The notes: a model not told the origin generated them from the sequence alone. DNA of 64,000 nucleotides from Bacillota bacterium (GCA_023416955.1 JAEZGM010000041.1:56970-120969), one strand, 5' to 3'; positions 6,888-15,477 are shown, numbered from the stretch's first letter. A program made the numbers and translations.

Positions 6888-8867
6888 ATGGACTTTCAGG
6901 AAGCGCAAAAGCGCGCCGCTGAATTAGCGGCGCAGATTAAATACCACAATCAGAAATATTATGTGGAGGACGCGCCGGAAATTGACGACTATGAGTACGA
7001 CATGCTCTATCGTCAGCTTCAGCAGCTTGAAGCCGAGTTTCCTCAGCTTGTTACACCGGATTCCCCTACGCAAAAGGTCGGCGGTGCACCGGTCAATAAA
7101 TTTGACCCGGTCGTGCACACCGTACCGATGGAAAGTCTACACGACTCCTTTTCCGAAGCGGAGCTTGCCGATTTTGACCGGCGCGTCAGGGCGGCTGCGG
7201 GCGCCCCGACCTACATTGTGGAGCCGAAGTTCGACGGGCTTTCCGTGTCGCTGGAGTACCGTGACGGCCTGCTTGTACGCGGCTCTACCCGCGGTGACGG
7301 AACTGTGGGGGAGGATGTAACGGAAAATATTCGTACCATCCGTACGGTGCCGAAAAAGCTGAACGAGCCGCTGCCTTTTCTGGAGGTGCGCGGCGAGGTT
7401 TATATGTCCCACGAAAGCTTTGCAAAGCTTTGCGAGCGGCAGGAGTTGAATGACGAGAAACCGTTTAAAAATCCCCGCAACGCGGCGGCCGGTTCGCTTC
7501 GCCAGAAAAATTCGCAGGTTACGGCTTCCCGCGTGCTGGATATTTTCGTATTTAATGTGCAGCAGGTAAACGGCGCGGAGCTGCACGGACATAAGGAATC
7601 GCTGGATTTCCTCAAAAGTCTGGGTTTTGCCGTTCCGCCGTTTTACAAAGCCTGTGATACCATTAAAGAGGTTGTGGAAGAAGTCCGGCGCATCGGCGAA
7701 CTGCGTGGTTCGCTTGACTATTCCATCGACGGGGCGGTTGTCAAGGTGGATTCGTTTGCCCAGCGTGAGCTGCTGGGCAGTACAGCGAAGTTTCCAAAAT
7801 GGGCGGAAGCGTATAAATACCCGCCGGAGGAAAAGCAGACCCGGCTGCTGGACATTGAAATCAATGTCGGACGCACCGGCGTGCTGACTCCGACCGGTGT
7901 ATTTGAACCGGTCAGTTTGGCGGGGACTACCGTGAGCCGCGCAACACTCCATAATGAAGACTATATTCGTGAAAAAGATATCCGTATCGGCGATACGGTT
8001 GTTCTGCGCAAGGCAGGGGAAATTATTCCCGAAGTCGTTTCCGTTGTTTCCCACCAGGAGGATTCAGCGCAGTATGAGATGCCGGCTGATTGTCCGTCCT
8101 GCGGAGCGCCGGTCGTCCGCGCGGCGGGGGAAGCCGCGACCCGCTGCACGAACCCGGAATGCCCGGCTCAGCTTCTGCGCCATATCATTCACTTCTCAAG
8201 CCGCGACGCAATGGATATTGAGGGTCTCGGCCCCGCCATGGTGGAACAGCTGGTTTCGGAAAAGCTGCTCACTTCGCCCGCCGACCTGTATGAATTGCAG
8301 CAAAGTCAGCTGATGGCGCTGGAGCGCGTAGGGGAAAAGTCCTCGCAAAATCTAATTGACGCCATTGACCGTTCCAAAGAAAATGATCTGTACCGCCTGA
8401 TTTTCGCTTTGGGGATCCCGCATGTCGGCCTGAAAGCGGCTAAGCTTCTGGCCGGGTACTACCGCAGCATGGACGCGATCTTTGCGGCAACCGCGGAGGA
8501 AATCGCACAGATAGAAGGTTTCGGCGGGATTATCGCGCAGAGCGTTTCCGAGTTTTTCCTGCTGCCGAACACGGCGCATCTGGTTGGCAGACTGCGCGAC
8601 GCGGGGGTCAATATGCAAAGCAAAGCAGTGATGACTGACAATCGCTTCGCGGGTAAAACATTTGTGCTGACGGGCACGCTGCCTACCCTAACCCGGGCAG
8701 AGGCGAGCGCCGCCATAGAAAAGTGCGGGGGAAAAGTTTCCGGCAGCGTATCCAAAAAGACGGATTATGTGCTCGCCGGGGAAGACGCGGGCAGCAAGCT
8801 TTTAAAGGCACAGCAGCTTGGCGTCTCCATCATTACGGAAGATGAGTTCAGCCAAATGCTGGAATAA
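6888..8867 (+). CDS. ligA: NAD-dependent DNA ligase
   Basis: Seals nicks between Okazaki fragments and in repair, using NAD+ to adenylate its lysine. In order: the Ia domain (YHNQKYYVEDAPEIDDYEYD); the adenylation site EPKFDGLS (KXDG lysine near residue 114); an OB fold; a four-cysteine zinc finger (CPSCGAP ... CTNPECPAQ, about residues 403-427); helix-hairpin-helix repeats (IEGLGPAMVEQL, LERVGEKSSQNL, IPHVGLKAAKLL); and a C-terminal BRCT domain starting near 585 (FAGKTFVLTGTLP). All expected parts are present in 659 residues. A GGGAGTGG ribosome site precedes the ATG. Confidence 0.98.
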   Translation: MDFQEAQKRAAELAAQIKYHNQKYYVEDAPEIDDYEYDMLYRQLQQLEAEFPQLVTPDSPTQKVGGAPVNKFDPVVHTVPMESLHDSFSEAELADFDRRVRAAAGAPTYIVEPKFDGLSVSLEYRDGLLVRGSTRGDGTVGEDVTENIRTIRTVPKKLNEPLPFLEVRGEVYMSHESFAKLCERQELNDEKPFKNPRNAAAGSLRQKNSQVTASRVLDIFVFNVQQVNGAELHGHKESLDFLKSLGFAVPPFYKACDTIKEVVEEVRRIGELRGSLDYSIDGAVVKVDSFAQRELLGSTAKFPKWAEAYKYPPEEKQTRLLDIEINVGRTGVLTPTGVFEPVSLAGTTVSRATLHNEDYIREKDIRIGDTVVLRKAGEIIPEVVSVVSHQEDSAQYEMPADCPSCGAPVVRAAGEAATRCTNPECPAQLLRHIIHFSSRDAMDIEGLGPAMVEQLVSEKLLTSPADLYELQQSQLMALERVGEKSSQNLIDAIDRSKENDLYRLIFALGIPHVGLKAAKLLAGYYRSMDAIFAATAEEIAQIEGFGGIIAQSVSEFFLLPNTAHLVGRLRDAGVNMQSKAVMTDNRFAGKTFVLTGTLPTLTRAEASAAIEKCGGKVSGSVSKKTDYVLAGEDAGSKLLKAQQLGVSIITEDEFSQMLE

Positions 8868-8921
8868 TTTCGAATTTATTTTATAAAAATGCTGTTGCAT
8901 AGTAAGTAGATATACGAACCC

Positions 8922-8980
8922 AAACTGGGTGTTAGAAAATGAATGAAAATTCATTTTCTAACACCCAGTTTCTTTTTGCT
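8922..8980 (+). terminator. very long perfect hairpin terminator after ligA
   Basis: A 23-bp perfectly complementary stem (left arm 8922-8944, right arm 8949-8971) is closed by a GAAA tetraloop and followed by CTTTTTGC. It separates ligA from spoIIIA. It is much longer than a typical terminator stem and is symmetrical enough to act on both strands. Confidence 0.85.
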
Positions 8981-9050
8981 TTCTTGTCCACAATATGGTT
9001 CTAACATTGCAAAGTTGTCCATATTTATGGGGTATAAGGAGGACAAGGCA

Positions 9051-10070
9051 ATGGAGAATTTTAACGAATCCCGATTTGACTCGGCGGCGGGTGTGCTGAG
9101 CGAGCGAATCAAGCTGCTGGTTCAGCGGCTGCCCATCGATGTGAAAAGACAGACACAGGAACTCAGGCTGCGCGTCAACAGGCCGGTTTGCGTCTGCTGT
9201 ACGGGCGGAATTTATTTTTTATCCCACAGCGGAAGGCTGATCTGCCGCCCGGAAGGCGAAATGATCCTTGCGGAAAAAGAAGATATTGAAGCGAGTTTTC
9301 GCAATATATGCAGTTACTCCATTTATAGCCACCAGAATGAAATACGCAACGGCTACATCACGCTTTCCGGCGGTCACCGCGTGGGCATCAGCGGCACCGC
9401 GGTTTGCCGCGACGGCGAAATCACCGGTATGCGCGACATCTCTTCCGTCAATATCCGCATTGCACGGGAGGTACCCGGCGCGGCGGACGAACTGTTCCGG
9501 GTCCTCAAAAATACAATCTCCGGCGGGCTGCTGCTGGCGGGTGCTCCGGCAAGCGGAAAAACAACCATTCTGCGCGACATTGCGCGCCAGCTTTCCAACG
9601 GAAGCTGCGGCGACCTGAAAAAAGTAACCGTGGTAGACGAGCGCGGCGAGCTGGCAGGTACCTACATGGGAGTGCCGCAAAACGACCTCGGCTCCTGCAG
9701 CGACATACTCGACGGTTACCCGAAAGCAGAAGGAATTCTTCAGGCGATCCGCTCGCTTTCACCGGAATACATCGTCTGCGACGAATTGGGCGGAAATGAT
9801 GAAGTCCGGGCGGTGGAACAGGGGCTCAACGCCGGCGTTAGTATGATTTCCAGTATTCACGCAGGCACTATAGAGGAGTTTATCCGCAAGAATCAAGCGG
9901 TTCAATTATTGGAAACGGGCGCGTTTGGCAGCGTCGCCATGCTGGGAGGACACGAGAAACCGGGGATCCTCATCGGAATTTATAAGGCAGGTGATTTGCT
10001 TGCTGAAGCTCATAGGCGCTTTGATGCTGATCGTGGCGGGAACGCTCGCGGGCTGTATGGAGTCGCGTAA
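9051..10070 (+). CDS. spoIIIAA: stage III sporulation protein AA (ATPase)
   Basis: ATPase of the SpoIIIA-SpoIIQ channel that links mother cell and forespore during engulfment. It is related to the secretion ATPases of type II/IV systems. Walker A is GAPASGKTT (about residues 164-172), with VVDERGELAG and the Walker-B-like EYIVCDELGG further on. The ATG at 9051 is chosen because AAGGAGG lies 8 nt upstream. The frame is open further 5', but that part resembles nothing. This gives 339 residues. It is the first gene of a tightly packed eight-gene operon and is expected to be sigma-E controlled. I could not identify a convincing sigma-E promoter by eye. Confidence 0.96.
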   Translation: MENFNESRFDSAAGVLSERIKLLVQRLPIDVKRQTQELRLRVNRPVCVCCTGGIYFLSHSGRLICRPEGEMILAEKEDIEASFRNICSYSIYSHQNEIRNGYITLSGGHRVGISGTAVCRDGEITGMRDISSVNIRIAREVPGAADELFRVLKNTISGGLLLAGAPASGKTTILRDIARQLSNGSCGDLKKVTVVDERGELAGTYMGVPQNDLGSCSDILDGYPKAEGILQAIRSLSPEYIVCDELGGNDEVRAVEQGLNAGVSMISSIHAGTIEEFIRKNQAVQLLETGAFGSVAMLGGHEKPGILIGIYKAGDLLAEAHRRFDADRGGNARGLYGVA

Positions 10071-10497
10071 GCTCGCCGCCCGGGTGATCGATCTGGAGGC
10101 ATTCCTGCGCTTTCTTTCCCGCACACAGACGGAGATTCGCTTCGAGGCGCTTCCCGTGGAGCAAATCGTGCGGCGGCACGGCGGGGAGCTGAATTTTCTG
10201 CGTATCTGTGCGCGCGGCTGCACACAGGGAAAGTCGTTTTCCGCGGCTTGGGAGGAGAGTGTCGCAAAAGGCGCAAAGGACAGCGGATTCCTTCCGAGCG
10301 ATATTGAGCTGCTGCAGGGCTTTGGCCGCGAGTTCGGCGCAACCGATGTGGAAGGCCAGCTTTCACACTGCGCGCTGTACACCGAGCTTGTCAGTGAACA
10401 CCTGAGAAAAGCACGGGAGGAAAAAGAAAAAAAGTCGAAGCTTTACCGGTCATTGGGTATTTTCGGCGGAGTGGCTGCGGCGATTGTGCTGTGGTAA
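10000..10497 (+). CDS. spoIIIAB: stage III sporulation protein AB
   Basis: A component of the SpoIIIA channel, resembling the GspF/type-II-secretion platform family. The TTG at 10000 is taken as start because it gives the classical N-terminus LLKLIGALMLIV, and AGGTG lies 6 nt upstream. The product is 165 residues, close to the Bacillus protein. It has an N-terminal membrane segment (about 3-19) and a second at the extreme C-terminus (LGIFGGVAAAIVLW). The 5' end overlaps spoIIIAA by 71 bp in another frame, which is long but needed to include the first membrane segment. Confidence 0.9.
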   Translation: MLKLIGALMLIVAGTLAGCMESRKLAARVIDLEAFLRFLSRTQTEIRFEALPVEQIVRRHGGELNFLRICARGCTQGKSFSAAWEESVAKGAKDSGFLPSDIELLQGFGREFGATDVEGQLSHCALYTELVSEHLRKAREEKEKKSKLYRSLGIFGGVAAAIVLW

Positions 10498-10560
10498 AAA
10501 TGGAGGAGGAAGTTTGAGAAACGCGATTTCAAACTTGGCAGAGAAGGGATGGTCATAAAA

Positions 10561-10755
10561 ATGGATGTTGACTTTATTTTTAAGATTGCCGCCATTGGAA
10601 TCATTGTTGCGGTGCTGAACCAGCTGCTTGTTCGTTCCGGCCGCGAAGAGCAGGCAATGATGACGAATCTGGCGGGGCTGATTGTTGTGCTGATGATGAT
10701 CGTGCAGCAGATCGACGTCCTATTTAAAACCATTAAAACCCTGTTCGGGTTATAG
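10561..10755 (+). CDS. spoIIIAC: stage III sporulation protein AC
   Basis: A small membrane protein (64 residues) of the SpoIIIA complex, with two hydrophobic helices (FIFKIAAIGIIVAVL and LAGLIVVLMMIV). ATG at 10561 gives the usual N-terminus MDVDFIFKIA. An in-frame ATG at 10549 sits on top of the GAAGGGA ribosome site and is less likely. It ends 2 bp before spoIIIAD. Its size and position between AB and AD are diagnostic. Confidence 0.93.
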   Translation: MDVDFIFKIAAIGIIVAVLNQLLVRSGREEQAMMTNLAGLIVVLMMIVQQIDVLFKTIKTLFGL

Positions 10756-10757
10756 CT

Positions 10758-11147
10758 ATGAATATCATAGGAATCGCCGGGATTGCCATCATCGCCGCCG
10801 TGCTGTCCGCCATGATCAAACGGTATCATCAGGAGTACGCGATTTTGATCAGCATCGCCGCAGGCATTATCATTCTGTTTGAAATTTTCGCGAATATTTC
10901 GCCTGCCGTGAAGCAAATCAACACGCTTGTTTCCGCTTCGGGACTGTCGTCGGAATATCTCGTGATCCTGTTCAAGTCGCTTGGAATCTGCTTTTTGGCG
11001 CAGTTTGCGGCGGATTCCTGCCGAGACGCGGGGGAAAGCGCGCTGGCTTCCAAGGTGGAGCTCGCCGGAAAAATTTCGATCGTGATCCTGTCTCTGCCGC
11101 TTTTTGAAAGCATTGCAAAAACAGCGGTCGGGCTCATAGGTACATAG
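10758..11147 (+). CDS. spoIIIAD: stage III sporulation protein AD
   Basis: A 129-residue polytopic membrane protein of the SpoIIIA complex with four predicted helices (IIGIAGIAIIAAVLS at the start, ISIAAGIIILFEIF in the middle). The conserved stretch KSLGICFLAQFAADSCRDAG near residue 74 is typical of the family. It starts 2 bp after spoIIIAC and ends 2 bp before spoIIIAE, so translation is probably coupled. Confidence 0.95.
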   Translation: MNIIGIAGIAIIAAVLSAMIKRYHQEYAILISIAAGIIILFEIFANISPAVKQINTLVSASGLSSEYLVILFKSLGICFLAQFAADSCRDAGESALASKVELAGKISIVILSLPLFESIAKTAVGLIGT

Positions 11148-11149
11148 CC

Positions 11150-12292
11150 ATGAAAAAAATAGTTTGCATGTTCTTTGCGGTCGCATTTATTTTTCTGTTT
11201 CCGCTTTCGGCGTTCGCTGCGGACAACCAGCCCGACTATTACAGCCAGCAGCTTCAGGAAAGCGGGGCGCGGGATCTGACGGATCAGCTTCCCGAAGAAA
11301 CACGCAATTCGCTGGAGCAGATAGGAATTACGGGAACCGATTGGCAGAGCATTACGGCAATTACGCCTCAGAATCTGTTCCAACAGGTCGTCTCCATGGT
11401 GGGGGGGAATGTGAAAGAGCCGCTCAGAGCAGCGGTATCCGTCGTTGCGATGATGCTGATCTGCGCGCTGCTGAACGGAATGAAGCTTTCCTTTGGGGAC
11501 AGGCCGATGAGCGGCGTGATCGGCCTTGTGGGAACGCTGTGTGTCACGGTTGTTGTCATACAGCCGGTCGTCTCCTGCATCGCAAACGCCGCCAATGTGA
11601 TTCACGCCGCCGCTGATTTTTTGCTTGCCTGTGTCCCCGTACTTGTGGGCATTATGATTGCGGCGGGGCAGCCTGTTTCCGCGAACTCCTACAATTTACT
11701 GATGATGGCGGCAGGGAATGTGATTTCGTTGCTGTCGGCAGACGTTCTTGTACCGCTGATGAATATTTTTCTGGCGATATCCACTGTATCCGCGGTATCG
11801 CCCAATCTCGGCCTGGGCGGGCTTTGCGCCGCGTTCCATAAAGTAGTGAAGTGGGCGATGGGCTTCTGCATGACGATTTTTTCAGGCCTGCTCACGATTC
11901 ACAGCGTGGTTGCCGCTTCGGCGGACAGCGCCACGGCCAAAGCGGCAAAGTTTGTTGTAAGCAACGCCGTGCCGATTGTGGGCAGCGCTCTGGGCGACGC
12001 TGTTCAAAGCATCAACGCCTGCCTGAAGCTGCTGAAATCCGGCGTCGGTGCGTTCGGAATTCTCGCGGGGATTTTTATTTTTCTGCCGGTGTTAGTCCAA
12101 TGTACAGCTTGGATTATTACGCTGCATGTCTGCTCCGGAATCGGCGAAGTATTTGAGCAGAAAGAAATCTCTTTGATTCTGAAATCCGCCGGTACCGTAC
12201 TGGAAACAATGCTCAGCATTACGCTCTGCTGTATGGCGATCCTTACGGTTTCCACCGTTGTCATTCTAATGATCGGAGGCGGTGCGTCATGA
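11150..12292 (+). CDS. spoIIIAE: stage III sporulation protein AE
   Basis: The large membrane component of the SpoIIIA feeding channel (380 residues). It has a cleavable-looking signal (KKIVCMFFAVAFIFLFPL, then SAFAAD), a hydrophilic stretch to about residue 85, and seven to eight membrane helices after that. The C-terminus overlaps spoIIIAF by 4 bp (ATGA). Its length and hydropathy are as expected for the family. In Bacillus the protein is required for late forespore gene expression. Confidence 0.96.
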   Translation: MKKIVCMFFAVAFIFLFPLSAFAADNQPDYYSQQLQESGARDLTDQLPEETRNSLEQIGITGTDWQSITAITPQNLFQQVVSMVGGNVKEPLRAAVSVVAMMLICALLNGMKLSFGDRPMSGVIGLVGTLCVTVVVIQPVVSCIANAANVIHAAADFLLACVPVLVGIMIAAGQPVSANSYNLLMMAAGNVISLLSADVLVPLMNIFLAISTVSAVSPNLGLGGLCAAFHKVVKWAMGFCMTIFSGLLTIHSVVAASADSATAKAAKFVVSNAVPIVGSALGDAVQSINACLKLLKSGVGAFGILAGIFIFLPVLVQCTAWIITLHVCSGIGEVFEQKEISLILKSAGTVLETMLSITLCCMAILTVSTVVILMIGGGAS

Positions 12293-12762
12293 ACGCGGTC
12301 AGGGAGTGGGCCGCCGCCATCTGCATGGCGGTGCTCGCGGCGGCAATGCTGCAAAATATTGTGCCGAACGGCTCCATGGAGCGGATGATCCGTTTTGTAA
12401 TCGGTGCGTTTGTTGTCTGTGTTCTGATTCAGCCTGTTTCAAGTATTGTCCCGCAGATCAGCGTCGATTTTCAGCAGTCCGCGCAAAATGAAACGAATAC
12501 CCACTTGCAGGATACGGTCAACCGTCAGATGAGTGATGCCGCGCAGCAGAGCATCCACAATCTCGTCATTTCGGAGCTGAGCCAAATCAATATAAAATGT
12601 GAAAATGTTTCCGTAAATATGGATACTCACGAGGATGGCAGCATATCAATTAACCAAGTGATTGTGACGCTTGCAAAAGGATATGATGCTTACTGCGGCA
12701 CCGCGGCGGAGCGTCTGGAAAAAGTGACGGGACTGAAAATGGAGGTAAAACCCTATGGATGA
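12289..12762 (+). CDS. spoIIIAF: stage III sporulation protein AF
   Basis: A 157-residue SpoIIIAF. It has two N-terminal membrane segments (WAAAICMAVLAAAML and IRFVIGAFVVCVLIQ) followed by a soluble domain of about 100 residues facing the intermembrane space. The start overlaps spoIIIAE by 4 bp and the end overlaps spoIIIAG by 8 bp. It belongs to the ring/channel assembly but its individual role is poorly defined. Confidence 0.93.
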   Translation: MNAVREWAAAICMAVLAAAMLQNIVPNGSMERMIRFVIGAFVVCVLIQPVSSIVPQISVDFQQSAQNETNTHLQDTVNRQMSDAAQQSIHNLVISELSQINIKCENVSVNMDTHEDGSISINQVIVTLAKGYDAYCGTAAERLEKVTGLKMEVKPYG

Positions 12763-13330
12763 TAAGGAGAAAAAAGGGACGCTTTTCGATAAGCTGGCGA
12801 GCAATGATAAATACCGCACAGTGATTGTGGTCGTCTGCATCGTCGGAATCGCGCTGATTTTCCTCTCCGGCTTTTTTAAAAGCAGTTCTCCCCAAAAGGC
12901 GGAATCCTCACCGCAGTCCTCTGTCACGGCAGACCAGTACGCAGATCAGATGGAAACAAAGCTGACGGGCATCATAACCGGAATTCAAGGCGTCGGCACA
13001 GCGAGGGTGCTTGTAACGCTGGAGCGGAACACAGAGTATGTTTACGCGACCGAAGAAAAAACAAGCAACCAGACAACAGAGGATAAATCAGGTTCGTCTT
13101 CAGTTAAAAATCAGGTTAATGACAGCACCGACAGGAAATACATCGTGATAAAGGATGCCGATGGGTCGCAGAAAGCGCTGGCGGTAACCGAGGTGCAGCC
13201 AATCGTGAAAGGTGTGGTCGTGGTATGCGACGGCGGCGATAATCCGGCCGTGCAGGAAAATGTCATCAGTACGGTAACAACGGCGTTGGACATTTCTTCC
13301 GCGCGGGTGTGTGTCATAAAAGCAAAATAA
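12755..13330 (+). CDS. spoIIIAG: stage III sporulation protein AG
   Basis: A 191-residue SpoIIIAG, the protein known to form a large ring in the channel between mother cell and forespore. It has a short basic cytoplasmic start, one membrane helix (TVIVVVCIVGIALIFLSGF, about residues 28-46), a Ser/Gln-rich linker and a ring-building domain (GIQGVGTARVLVTLE near 80; VKGVVVVCDGG near 155). The segment between about 105 and 130 is rich in Ser/Thr/Lys, as in homologues where it forms a beta-barrel insertion. It overlaps spoIIIAF. Confidence 0.95.
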   Translation: MDDKEKKGTLFDKLASNDKYRTVIVVVCIVGIALIFLSGFFKSSSPQKAESSPQSSVTADQYADQMETKLTGIITGIQGVGTARVLVTLERNTEYVYATEEKTSNQTTEDKSGSSSVKNQVNDSTDRKYIVIKDADGSQKALAVTEVQPIVKGVVVVCDGGDNPAVQENVISTVTTALDISSARVCVIKAK

Positions 13331-13353
13331 TTTGAAACAGGAGGAATTGATTT

Positions 13354-13935
13354 ATGAATATGGGAAAACGTCAGCTCGTACTAGCGGCTTTGGTTGTCGC
13401 GCTCGGTGCGGCGGTCTATTTAAATTGGCAGTTTGCGGGCGATAATCAGCTGCTGGCAACCAACGCGGCCACGAATGCTTCTTCTTCCGCCCATACTCTG
13501 GGGGAAGCACAGCTTGTGGAGGGGTCGGCGGTTTCCGGTAAACCAGAATCCGCGGCCTCCGGCACTTCGTCCGCTGTGAAGGCCAGCACGGAGAATTATT
13601 TCTCCCAGGCGCAGCTTGCCCGCCGTCAGACCCACGACGCGGCGGTGGAAACACTGACAAAAATAATCAAGGACAGCAATACGGGCGACGCGGCGAAGAA
13701 AGAAGCGGTCGACAAAGCCGCCGTGATTGCGCAGAACAGCATTCAGGAATCGAACATTGAATCGCTGATTAAGGCAAAAGGTTTTTCGGACTGCCTTGTA
13801 TTCCTGCAAAACGGCGAATGCAGCGTGGTAGTCAAATCGAAGGACTCCGAGCAGAACGCGGCAATCATCATCAAGGACATTGTTGCGGGTCAGTCAGGCG
13901 TTACTTTCGATAAGATCAAAATTAATTTTGTATAG
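13354..13935 (+). CDS. spoIIIAH: stage III sporulation protein AH
   Basis: The last gene of the operon. SpoIIIAH (193 residues) is the mother-cell partner of forespore SpoIIQ and carries a YscJ/FliF-type ring domain. It has one N-terminal membrane segment (LVLAALVVALGAAVYLN), an Ala/Ser-rich linker to about residue 75, and a C-terminal domain ending VAGQSGVTFDKIKINFV. A good AGGAGGA ribosome site lies 8 nt before the ATG. No obvious terminator immediately follows. The next terminator-like hairpin is at 14028. Confidence 0.95.
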   Translation: MNMGKRQLVLAALVVALGAAVYLNWQFAGDNQLLATNAATNASSSAHTLGEAQLVEGSAVSGKPESAASGTSSAVKASTENYFSQAQLARRQTHDAAVETLTKIIKDSNTGDAAKKEAVDKAAVIAQNSIQESNIESLIKAKGFSDCLVFLQNGECSVVVKSKDSEQNAAIIIKDIVAGQSGVTFDKIKINFV

Positions 13936-13959
13936 GAATCATTTTTCCGGCTTCCACTA

Positions 13960-13988
13960 TTGGTTTTTTAAGAACACTGTGATATAAT
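13960..13988 (+). promoter_or_regulatory. sigma-A-type promoter upstream of nusB
   Basis: TTGGTT (13960-13965), a 17-bp spacer and TATAAT (13983-13988). Transcription would start near 13995, only about 35 nt before a strong terminator hairpin, so the leader looks like an attenuator or a short RNA source. Confidence 0.65.
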
Positions 13989-14027
13989 ACATGTGTGGAA
14001 GTTTGAAAATATAATCGAAACGATTGA

Positions 14028-14057
14028 ACCCTCCACAGATTCGTGGAGGGTTTTTTA
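14028..14057 (+). terminator. terminator in the nusB leader
   Basis: CCCTCCAC and GTGGAGGG around a 6-nt loop, followed by TTTTTTATTT. It lies between the promoter at 13960 and nusB at 14142. TGTGGA at 13994-13999 could pair with TCCACA inside the left arm and so compete with the terminator. Confidence 0.85.
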
Positions 14058-14141
14058 TTTACAAAATTCTAATATTTTGCATATAGGCGTCCGTTTTCCG
14101 GCGCCGGAAATGCCCGAACAAAGTACGAAAACGGAGGAAAT

Positions 14142-14549
14142 ATGAAAAGACGCGAAGCGAGGGAACAGGCCTTTATCCTGATTTTTGAACGAAGTATCAA
14201 TCACGACACCGTCGACGAAATCATTGATACCGCGGAAATGTCCAGCGAAATCAGAATTGATGCGTTTACAGAAAAGCTGGCGCGCGGGGCAGAGCAAAAA
14301 GAAGCCCTTCTGGACGGGTATATCGAAAAGAATATCCGCGGCTGGAAAATGAGCCGGCTGTCAAAAGTTTCGCTTGCGCTGCTGCGCATGGCAATTTACG
14401 AAATTCTTTTCGAATCGGATATTCCGGTCAGCGTGTCGATCAACGAAGCCGTCGACCTGGCGAAAAAGTACGGCGGCGGTGACGACGCACCCTTTATCAA
14501 CGGCGTGCTGGGCTCCGTAGCGAAAGCAGTGGAAGAGACCCATGAGTGA
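14142..14549 (+). CDS. nusB: transcription antitermination factor NusB
   Basis: NusB (135 residues) binds boxA RNA with S10 (NusE) and prevents premature termination in rRNA operons. It is all-helical with the N-terminal RREAREQAFILIFE and the conserved C-terminal half SVSINEAVDLAKKYGG ... FINGVLGSVAKA. CGGAGG lies just upstream of the ATG. The 3' end overlaps the next gene by 8 bp. A promoter and terminator-like leader precede it (see the findings). Confidence 0.97.
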   Translation: MKRREAREQAFILIFERSINHDTVDEIIDTAEMSSEIRIDAFTEKLARGAEQKEALLDGYIEKNIRGWKMSRLSKVSLALLRMAIYEILFESDIPVSVSINEAVDLAKKYGGGDDAPFINGVLGSVAKAVEETHE

Positions 14550-15477
14550 GCTGCTTGGTATTGATACCAGTAATTACACGACTTCCGCCGCTTTATTTCA
14601 GGACGGCGAGGTTTGCCAGCGGAAGAAGCTCCTCCCCGTGAAGGCAGGGGAGCTCGGCCTTCGCCAGAGCGACGCGGTATTTCATCATGTGCAGCAACTG
14701 CCGCAGGTGCTGGAGGCGCTGCTCGGGCAGTCGCAGTCCATCCGCGCGGTGGGCGTTTCCGACCGGCCGCGCGACGCGGAAGGCTCTTATATGCCCTGTT
14801 TTACCGTGGGTCTTGGCACCGCAAAGGCGATTTCGCTTTCGCTCGGCGTACCTCTGTACACGTTTTCCCACCAGGCAGGGCATATTGCTGCAGCGCTTTA
14901 CTCGGCTGGAAAGCTTGATTTGCTTTCGAATCCGTTTCTTGCGTTCCACGTTTCCGGCGGGACGACAGAAGCGGTACTGGTAACGCCGGACGAAGAACGT
15001 ATTTTTCAGGTTCGCCTTGTCGCGCGCTCACTGGATTTAAAAGGCGGACAGGCTGTTGACCGCGTCGGTGCGCTGCTCGGGCTGGATTTTCCGGCGGGCA
15101 AGGCATTGGAACAGCTGGCGCTTCAGTCGACGGCGCGCTTTTCCATCCGCCCGTCCATGAAAGGCGCGGACTGCTCGCTTTCCGGCATTGAAAATCAGTG
15201 CGCCGCCATGCTTCGCGCCGGGAAACCGAAGGAAGACATTGCTTCCTACTGTTTGCAGTCGCTGTGTGCCGCGCTTGACGCAATGACCACCGTGCTGCGG
15301 AAGGAGCACGGAAAGCTGCCGCTTGTGTTTGCGGGTGGGGTGATGTCCAACAGCCTGATCCGCAAAGTGCTGACGGAAAAATACGGCGCATATTTTGCCG
15401 CGCCGGAGTTTGCGGCGGACAATGCCGCGGGTATTGCGGTGTTAACCTCCTTCACGGAGCAGCGCCGCGCGCAATGA
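14542..15477 (+). CDS. TsaD/Kae1-like protein (peptidase M22 fold), paralogue
   Basis: A 311-residue protein of the Kae1/TsaD ASKHA fold. It opens with LGIDTSNYTTS and has the metal-site histidines in HQAGH (H110 and H114, equivalent to the HXXXH of TsaD). FHVSGGTTE and the C-terminal FAGGVMSNS nucleotide-binding loop follow. TsaD makes the N6-threonylcarbamoyl group of tRNA t6A. This protein is shorter and sits between nusB and xseA rather than with tsaB/tsaE. It is therefore probably the clostridial paralogue of unknown role rather than the housekeeping enzyme. Its start overlaps nusB. Confidence 0.8.
   Translation: MSELLGIDTSNYTTSAALFQDGEVCQRKKLLPVKAGELGLRQSDAVFHHVQQLPQVLEALLGQSQSIRAVGVSDRPRDAEGSYMPCFTVGLGTAKAISLSLGVPLYTFSHQAGHIAAALYSAGKLDLLSNPFLAFHVSGGTTEAVLVTPDEERIFQVRLVARSLDLKGGQAVDRVGALLGLDFPAGKALEQLALQSTARFSIRPSMKGADCSLSGIENQCAAMLRAGKPKEDIASYCLQSLCAALDAMTTVLRKEHGKLPLVFAGGVMSNSLIRKVLTEKYGAYFAAPEFAADNAAGIAVLTSFTEQRRAQ

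Noticed and set aside
7137..8054. Long open frames on the minus strand opposite ligA, obg, carB, purB and other genes
   Set aside because: They lie entirely inside well-identified + strand genes, lack ribosome sites, and their translations are low-quality mirror sequences rich in Arg, His and Cys. They are shadows of GC-rich coding DNA.
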